A stretch of 9,656 nucleotides of DNA. It comes from Actinomycetes bacterium. Its GTDB lineage: Bacteria > Actinomycetota > Acidimicrobiia > Spongiisociales > UBA5794. Below are positions 6,448 to 9,656 of the stretch, piece by piece. Numbering within the stretch: position 1 is the first letter of the stretch; every line of letters starts with the position of its first letter. The notes beneath the pieces were generated by a model that ran no database searches, was not told the origin of the DNA, and was given only the letters and a program-made list of their open reading frames with translations. A program made the translations under genes and the position numbers. The stretch spans positions 1 to 9,656 of the forward strand of contig JAMBLL010000062.1 of the NCBI GenBank assembly GCA_023336765.1. The letters are read 5' to 3'.

Positions 6448-7670
6448 AACCACTCCGAGAGGCCCAGGGAGAGGTGATCGCCGGCATCCATCGGATGGGG
6501 ACAGAACGCATCGGCATCGAAGAAGCGCTGGGGCGAGTCCTCGCCGAGTCAGCCGTCTCCTCCGAACCGATCCCCCCGTTCCCGAACTCTGCCATGGACG
6601 GATTCGCCGTTCGCGCATCCGATGTAGCGTCGACGCCTGTGGTCCTGCCCATCAACGAAGATGTCCCGGCGGGAACAGTTCCCTCGATGACGGTTGAGCC
6701 AGGGACCGCGACGAGAATCATGACCGGTGCACCCATGCCAGACGGTGCGGACAGTGTTGTGCCTGTCGAGGACACCGAATCTGGTACCAGCGACTCGGTG
6801 ACCATCGTGACAGGAGTCTCGCAGGGCAGTCACGTACGCCCTGCGGGCGGGGATATCGCGACCGGCGATGTGGTCGTCGAAGCCGGGATCAGGTTGTCTG
6901 CTCGGGACCTCGGGAGCCTTGCAAGCATCGGTGTGTCCCCGGTCGTACACCTGCAACCCGTCGTTGCGCTGATGTCCACGGGTGACGAGGTGGTCGAGTA
7001 CACGACGGAGAACCTGGGACCAGGCACGATCAGGGACACGAACCGGGCGGTTCTACGTGGCGTGCTCGACGACCTCCGTATCCCCTATGTCGATCTGGGG
7101 ATCGTCAGTGACAATGTGGATGAACTCAGGGAGGCGTACCTCCATGCTGCAGATGTTGGAGATGCGATCATCTCGACGGGAGGAGTCTCCATGGGCGATT
7201 TCGACTTCGTCAAACAGATCCTGCGTGAATCTGGATCCGTCGACTTCTGGAAGGTCGCCATGCAGCCAGGCAAGCCTTTCGCCTTCGGCAACGTCGATGG
7301 TGTTCCCCTATTCGGGCTTCCAGGGAACCCGGTGTCGACGTTCGTGAGTTTCGAGCAGTTCGTCCGTCCGGCGTTACTTGCCATGATGGGTGCGACGAAA
7401 CTCTTCCGCCCTCAGATCCAGGGGGTCATGGGTGAGGACGTGACAACGAGCGATCAGAAGGACGTGTTCGTGAGGGTGATGCTCGCACCTGACAGTGATG
7501 GCTCGTTCGTCGCAGTCAAGGCTGGGGGGCAGGGGTCGAACGTCCTGTCGGCGCTTGCCAACGCGGATGCCTTCGCCGTTGTGCCCGTCGGGGTAGGGTC
7601 GTTGTCTGCGGGGGACCCCGTGAAGTTGGAGATGTTCACATGGAACGAGAACAGAGGACTTGATGAATGA
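6444..7670 (+). CDS. moeA: Molybdopterin molybdenumtransferase MoeA / gephyrin-like protein
   Basis: Cytoplasmic MoeA-family protein, 408 residues, the expected length. The family inserts molybdate into adenylated molybdopterin. Landmarks: PFPNSAMDGFAV (45-56), TGAPMPDGAD (94-103), STGDE (178-182), GPGTIRDTNR, GGVSMGDFD (246-254), PGKPFAFG (275-282) and GLPGNPVS (291-298), followed by the small C-terminal domain IV (about 330-408). All main domains are present and nothing looks truncated. The middle section (VRPAGGDI, IRDTNR, LGIVSDN, GGVSMG) recalls eukaryotic gephyrin and corynebacterial Glp, which has a cell-division role. The start is set by AAAGGAAGG at 6431-6439. The stop overlaps moaC by 8 nt. 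The GlpR/SepX-like gene at 8763 makes a Glp-type role possible, alongside or instead of the cofactor role. Confidence 0.93.
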   Translation: MKPLREAQGEVIAGIHRMGTERIGIEEALGRVLAESAVSSEPIPPFPNSAMDGFAVRASDVASTPVVLPINEDVPAGTVPSMTVEPGTATRIMTGAPMPDGADSVVPVEDTESGTSDSVTIVTGVSQGSHVRPAGGDIATGDVVVEAGIRLSARDLGSLASIGVSPVVHLQPVVALMSTGDEVVEYTTENLGPGTIRDTNRAVLRGVLDDLRIPYVDLGIVSDNVDELREAYLHAADVGDAIISTGGVSMGDFDFVKQILRESGSVDFWKVAMQPGKPFAFGNVDGVPLFGLPGNPVSTFVSFEQFVRPALLAMMGATKLFRPQIQGVMGEDVTTSDQKDVFVRVMLAPDSDGSFVAVKAGGQGSNVLSALANADAFAVVPVGVGSLSAGDPVKLEMFTWNENRGLDE

Positions 7671-8133
7671 CATGAACCACCTCGACGAACGAGGCAACGT
7701 CCACATGGTCAATGTGGGGGAGAAGGCCGTCACCGATCGTGTTGCAGTAGCGGTCGCCACTGTTGAGATGGCCGACGAGACCCGGCATCGACTGTTCTCT
7801 GACGACCTTCCCAAAGGTGATGCGCTCGCAACGGTGCGCATTGCAGCGATCGGTGGGGCGAAGCGCACGCCGGACCTCATTCCGCTGTGCCATCCTCTTG
7901 CGATCACGGGTGTGACGGTGACGATCGAGCAGGTTCCTGTGGGCGCAACGATCACGGCCACCGTATCTGTCACAGCAAAGACGGGGGTTGAGATGGAGGC
8001 GATGACAGCGGCGTCTGTCGGGGCGCTTGCCATGTACGACATGGTGAAGGGCATAGACAGGGCAGCGCGGATCGCTTCTGTGGAACTTCTTACGAAATCC
8101 GGTGGTCGAAGCGGTGAGTGGCGACGTGGCTGA
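7663..8133 (+). CDS. moaC: Cyclic pyranopterin monophosphate synthase MoaC
   Basis: Second enzyme of molybdenum cofactor synthesis. It converts the MoaA product (3',8-cyclo-7,8-dihydro-GTP) into cyclic pyranopterin monophosphate. It has 156 residues, the normal size. Visible motifs: HMVNVGEK (14-21), KGDALATVRIA, AKRTPDLIPLCHPL (66-79), KTGVEMEAMTA (106-116) and the catalytic YDMVKGID (Asp126, Lys129), ending in KSGGRSGE. ATG at 7663 is chosen because AGAGGA at 7653-7658 gives a proper spacing; ATG at 7672 and TTG at 7660 are alternatives. It overlaps moeA upstream and moaB downstream by 8 nt each. moaA, moaD and moaE are not in the window. Confidence 0.95.
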   Translation: MNDMNHLDERGNVHMVNVGEKAVTDRVAVAVATVEMADETRHRLFSDDLPKGDALATVRIAAIGGAKRTPDLIPLCHPLAITGVTVTIEQVPVGATITATVSVTAKTGVEMEAMTAASVGALAMYDMVKGIDRAARIASVELLTKSGGRSGEWRRG

Positions 8134-8611
8134 ACGCACCGCTGCCGTTGTCACGGTCTCTGATTCGAGTGCAGCAGGTGTCAACGAGGACGTGAGCGGT
8201 GGCGTAGCGGCTGAGGCTCTTGAATCCCTTGGATTCACCGTTGTGTCGACATCGGTGATCCCTGACGGTATCGAATCGGTCTCGACCGAACTCGTACGGC
8301 TTGCAGACACGGTGTCCCTGATCGTAACGACCGGGGGCACAGGGTTGTCGCCACGCGATCTCACGCCTGAAGGTACGCGTGCGGTCCTCGACAGGGAGAT
8401 CCCAGGGATGTCCGAGGCGATGAGGGCAGATACCTTCGGGAAGGTCCCGTTCGGGATGCTCTCACGAGGCGTTACCGGTCTGCGGGGGAGTTGCGTGATC
8501 GTGAACCTCCCGGGAAGCCCGAAAGCGGTGGCTGAGGGACTCTCCGTGATCGGCCCGGTTCTGACCCACGCAGTGGAGATCGCCTCGGGTGATTTTGGTC
8601 AGCATCGATGA
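8126..8611 (+). CDS. moaB: Molybdenum cofactor biosynthesis protein, MogA/MoaB family
   Basis: Adenylates molybdopterin to prepare it for metal insertion by MoeA (family function of MogA/MoaB). It has 161 residues. It opens with the family-typical AAVVTVSDSS, then TTGGTGLSPRDLTPEGT (68-84), EIPGMSEAMR (91-100), SRGVTGLRG and NLPGSP (127-132). The GTG at 8126 has GGTGAG 7 nt upstream (8113-8118). GTGs at 8114 and 8102 would add 4 or 8 residues. It overlaps moaC by 8 nt and is the last gene of the tight plsY-moeA-moaC-moaB run. MogA and MoaB cannot be told apart from sequence alone; the actinobacterial form is usually called MoaB. Confidence 0.92.
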   Translation: MAERTAAVVTVSDSSAAGVNEDVSGGVAAEALESLGFTVVSTSVIPDGIESVSTELVRLADTVSLIVTTGGTGLSPRDLTPEGTRAVLDREIPGMSEAMRADTFGKVPFGMLSRGVTGLRGSCVIVNLPGSPKAVAEGLSVIGPVLTHAVEIASGDFGQHR

Positions 8612-8625
8612 AACCGCGGTATCAT
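8595..8625 (+). promoter_or_regulatory. Candidate promoter overlapping the moaB stop
   Basis: TTGGTC (8595-8600) and TATCAT (8620-8625) are separated by 19 bp, slightly long. The -10 lies inside the inverted repeat at 8614-8630. A start near 8632 would put the 8634-8672 hairpin at the very 5' end of the transcript. Confidence 0.3.
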
Positions 8626-8630
8626 CGCGG
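8614..8630. repeat. Inverted repeat CCGCG-N7-CGCGG around TATCAT
   Basis: Perfect 5-bp arms (8614-8618 and 8626-8630) with a 7-nt loop, beginning 2 nt after the moaB stop. No T-run follows, so a classical intrinsic terminator is unlikely. The arms flank a -10-like hexamer, which also suits an operator. Confidence 0.5.
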
Positions 8631-8633
8631 AAC

Positions 8634-8672
8634 AACAGATTTGCGTACGGGACCTCCCGCAGCAAGACTGTT
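8634..8672. other. Long imperfect hairpin in the moaB to membrane-protein spacer
   Basis: Three nested arms pair in register: AACAG (8634-8638) with CTGTT (8668-8672), TTGC (8641-8644) with GCAA (8662-8665), and CGGG (8648-8651) with CCCG (8656-8659). The loop is ACCT and the internal loops are small. Thirteen base pairs fit one 39-nt element. It could be a 5'-UTR structure, an RNA-processing site or a terminator without an immediate U-tract. It matches no riboswitch class I can recognise. Confidence 0.5.
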
Positions 8673-8703
8673 ACAACCCTGAAAGTTTTACCCCCGAAAT
8701 CCT

Positions 8704-8731
8704 TTGGCAGAGGCCACAGCATGTGTACGCT
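8704..8731 (+). promoter_or_regulatory. Candidate promoter of the SepX/GlpR-like gene
   Basis: TTGGCA (8704-8709), a 16-bp spacer and TACGCT (8726-8731) would start transcription near 8738, giving a leader of about 25 nt. GAGAG (8751-8755) lies 7 nt before the ATG as ribosome-binding site. Confidence 0.5.
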
Positions 8732-8762
8732 CGTGGTGCTGGCGGAGTAAGAGAGACCATCG

Positions 8763-9236
8763 ATGGCAATCGTCCTATTCATCCTCATTGCAGGACTATG
8801 GGCAGCATTTCTACTTCCGGCGTTCTTCGACCACAGGAGCAACGCTCCCAAGTCGACGACGCGCGACTTCGCGCGTACCCGCATGAAACTCGCTGAGGTG
8901 TCCACGGCACAACCCGATGGAGATGCATACGTGCGCAAGCACGCTCAGCGTAAGCAGCAACAGGTCCTGCTTGCCCTTGCAGCCACGTTCATCGTGACGC
9001 TCGGGTATGCAACATGGTCGGGAGCAGTCGTGTGGCTCTATGTCAACATCGCGGTGGCTGTCGTGATCGCTGCCTACATCACCATGCTTCTGAACCTCAA
9101 GGCACAGCGTGCAATGCCACGAGCACAGGTCGTTCAGATCTCGAGGGCTCCGCATGCGGCAACCGCTGCCCAGGTCGCGAGGCCTCCCATACCTGAGTTC
9201 GAGGAATCCAAAACGGTCCGCGTGATCGCCGGCTGA
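8763..9236 (+). CDS. Three-helix membrane protein, probable SepX/GlpR family
   Basis: 157-residue membrane protein. The N-terminal helix (2-22, with GLWAAFLLPAFF) runs into a charged stretch (STTRDFARTRMKLAEV, 31-46) and a hydrophilic linker ending in a basic segment (YVRKHAQRKQQQ, 56-67). Two closely spaced helices follow (about 68-85 and 87-111), then a basic, Ala/Pro-rich tail of about 45 residues. The tryptophan-rich first helix ending LP, the R-F-A-containing linker and the one-plus-two helix layout match what I recall of actinobacterial SepX (Streptomyces) and GlpR (Corynebacterium; Rv0996 in Mycobacterium). Those proteins help organise division and anchor the MoeA-like protein Glp. The present protein is clearly shorter in linker and tail than those. 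The moeA-moaC-moaB run just upstream supports the assignment. No similarity search was possible, so a generic small membrane protein remains an alternative. Confidence 0.8.
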   Translation: MAIVLFILIAGLWAAFLLPAFFDHRSNAPKSTTRDFARTRMKLAEVSTAQPDGDAYVRKHAQRKQQQVLLALAATFIVTLGYATWSGAVVWLYVNIAVAVVIAAYITMLLNLKAQRAMPRAQVVQISRAPHAATAAQVARPPIPEFEESKTVRVIAG

Positions 9237-9315
9237 TCAGGGTTCATGGCTCGTCTACATCGACATGTTGGTCTGAATGACGCCGGAACCGGATAGAGAC
9301 ATAGGAGAAACCAAC

Positions 9316-9534
9316 ATGGAAGTAAGCGCCTGTCCGGCATGTGGAACAGACGACATTCGATACGAACGCACCGAGGTCACAGTGTACCCACTGGTGTCGT
9401 GGCGCTCCGGTGACGACAAACCGATCTTCGTAGCTTCCAAAGAGCCGAGCGGGACGGAGACCACCGGACGCATCGTGTGCGTCAACGGCCACGCCCACCC
9501 GGATCGCGTCGGTTTCGACCTCGAGTGGGCCTGA
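9316..9534 (+). CDS. Small zinc-ribbon-like protein of unknown function
   Basis: 72-residue soluble protein not recognised as a named family. It begins MEVSACPACG, with a CxxC pair (Cys6, Cys9). Near the end there is C-x3-H-x-H (Cys55, His59, His61), so four ligands for one zinc ion are available. The middle has alternating beta-type sequence and many charged residues. The ATG at 9316 is set by AGGAGA (9303-9308) with a 7-nt spacer; the frame is open 13 codons further upstream to an ATG at 9277 that lacks such a site. It follows the membrane-protein gene by 79 nt and precedes the tRNA by 47 nt. No promoter could be placed with confidence. Confidence 0.7.
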   Translation: MEVSACPACGTDDIRYERTEVTVYPLVSWRSGDDKPIFVASKEPSGTETTGRIVCVNGHAHPDRVGFDLEWA

Positions 9535-9557
9535 TCTCCAAAGGTAGATGACCGTTC

Positions 9558-9579
9558 ACGGCCGGTATCATCTGGCCGT
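9558..9579 (+). promoter_or_regulatory. tRNA promoter: -10 TATCAT inside an inverted repeat
   Basis: TATCAT (9566-9571) is 10 nt before the tRNA 5' end, correct for a very short leader. It is enclosed by perfect 6-bp arms, ACGGCC (9558-9563) and GGCCGT (9574-9579). The sequence CGGTATCATC (9563-9572) recurs exactly at 8617-8626. No clear -35 is seen. Confidence 0.5.
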
Positions 9580-9581
9580 CC

Positions 9582-9656
9582 GGGGGTGTAGCTCAGTCCG
9601 GCAGAGCACTACGTTCGCAACGTAGGGGCCAGGGGTTCAAATCCCCTCACCTCCAC
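9582..9656 (+). tRNA. tRNA-Ala (anticodon CGC), 3' CCA end cut by window
   Basis: Full cloverleaf. The acceptor stem is GGGGGTG (9582-9588) with CACCTCC (9648-9654). The D arm is GCTC/GAGC (9591-9594, 9604-9607). The anticodon stem is CTACG/CGTAG with loop TTCGCAA (9614-9620), anticodon CGC at 9616-9618. The variable loop is short. The T arm is AGGGG/CCCCT with loop TTCAAAT. The third acceptor pair is the G-U wobble that is the alanine identity element, and A73 is the discriminator. It reads codon GCG. The window ends at C74, so whether CCA is encoded is only partly visible. Confidence 0.97.

Noticed and set aside
5785..6618. Minus-strand open frame continuing upstream of the SAF gene, giving a 449-residue reading
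   Set aside because: The upstream part is antisense to plsY and the start of moeA, is rich in Arg/Asp/His/Pro without domain logic, and both plus-strand genes have clear motifs.
7374..8364. Overlapping minus-strand frames opposite moeA, moaC and moaB
   Set aside because: Antisense to three genes with intact family motifs, and composition is not protein-like.
8634..8672. Known riboswitch (molybdenum cofactor, c-di-GMP, SAM) or SRP RNA
   Set aside because: The conserved cores of these classes as I know them are not present, so only a generic hairpin is supported.
1..9656. Mobile element, CRISPR array, phage or defence island, or a wholly new multi-gene system
   Set aside because: No transposase, integrase, spaced repeats or defence domains were seen. 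Nearly all genes belong to known families, and the only candidate novelty is the Glp/GlpR-like association and the regulatory patterns listed.

Overview
The window looks like chromosomal DNA from an actinomycetote, possibly Acidimicrobiia or a similar deep branch (inference from gene families, moderately high GC, and free use of GTG/TTG starts). Supporting signs are a Rv3369-type PPOX protein of the F420-linked class, a ThDP enzyme resembling mycobacterial IlvG (Rv1820), and a three-helix membrane protein resembling SepX/GlpR downstream of a moeA-like gene. No insertion sequence, phage gene, CRISPR array or defence system was seen. The window is mostly housekeeping and core-accessory content.

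Layout. (1) 22-928, minus strand: a PPOX-family protein followed by an unusual thioredoxin. (2) 991-4310, plus strand: an IlvG-like ThDP enzyme whose stop codon overlaps the start of a Na+/phosphate-cotransporter-family protein with a PhoU-like tail. (3) 4311-4500: a gene-free spacer with a GC-rich palindrome and a 14-bp tandem repeat, leading into uppP (4501-5259). (4) 5269-5784, minus strand: a membrane-anchored SAF-domain protein, convergent with uppP. (5) 5872-8611, plus strand: a tight plsY-moeA-moaC-moaB run in which all three junctions overlap by 4 or 8 nt. (6) 8612-8762: a spacer with two hairpins and two candidate promoters. (7) 8763-9534: the SepX/GlpR-like membrane protein and a small zinc-ribbon-like protein. 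(8) 9582-9656: tRNA-Ala(CGC), whose CCA end runs off the window.

How the genes fit together. UppP recycles the undecaprenyl carrier for cell-wall synthesis. PlsY starts phospholipid synthesis. MoaC and MoaB/MoeA act early and late in molybdenum cofactor synthesis. In Corynebacterium and Streptomyces, a MoeA relative (Glp, gephyrin-like protein) and the membrane protein GlpR/SepX act in cell division and polar growth. Their proximity here suggests the moeA-like gene and the 8763 gene may form the same kind of pair. That is the most interesting reading of the window, but it is inference.

A second pattern is regulatory. Four genes that appear to head transcription units (PPOX, uppP, the SAF gene, plsY) have a TAnnnT -10-like hexamer ending only 6-7 nt before the start codon and no clear Shine-Dalgarno. 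This suggests leaderless mRNAs. Most other genes, including those inside operons, have purine-rich ribosome-binding sites.
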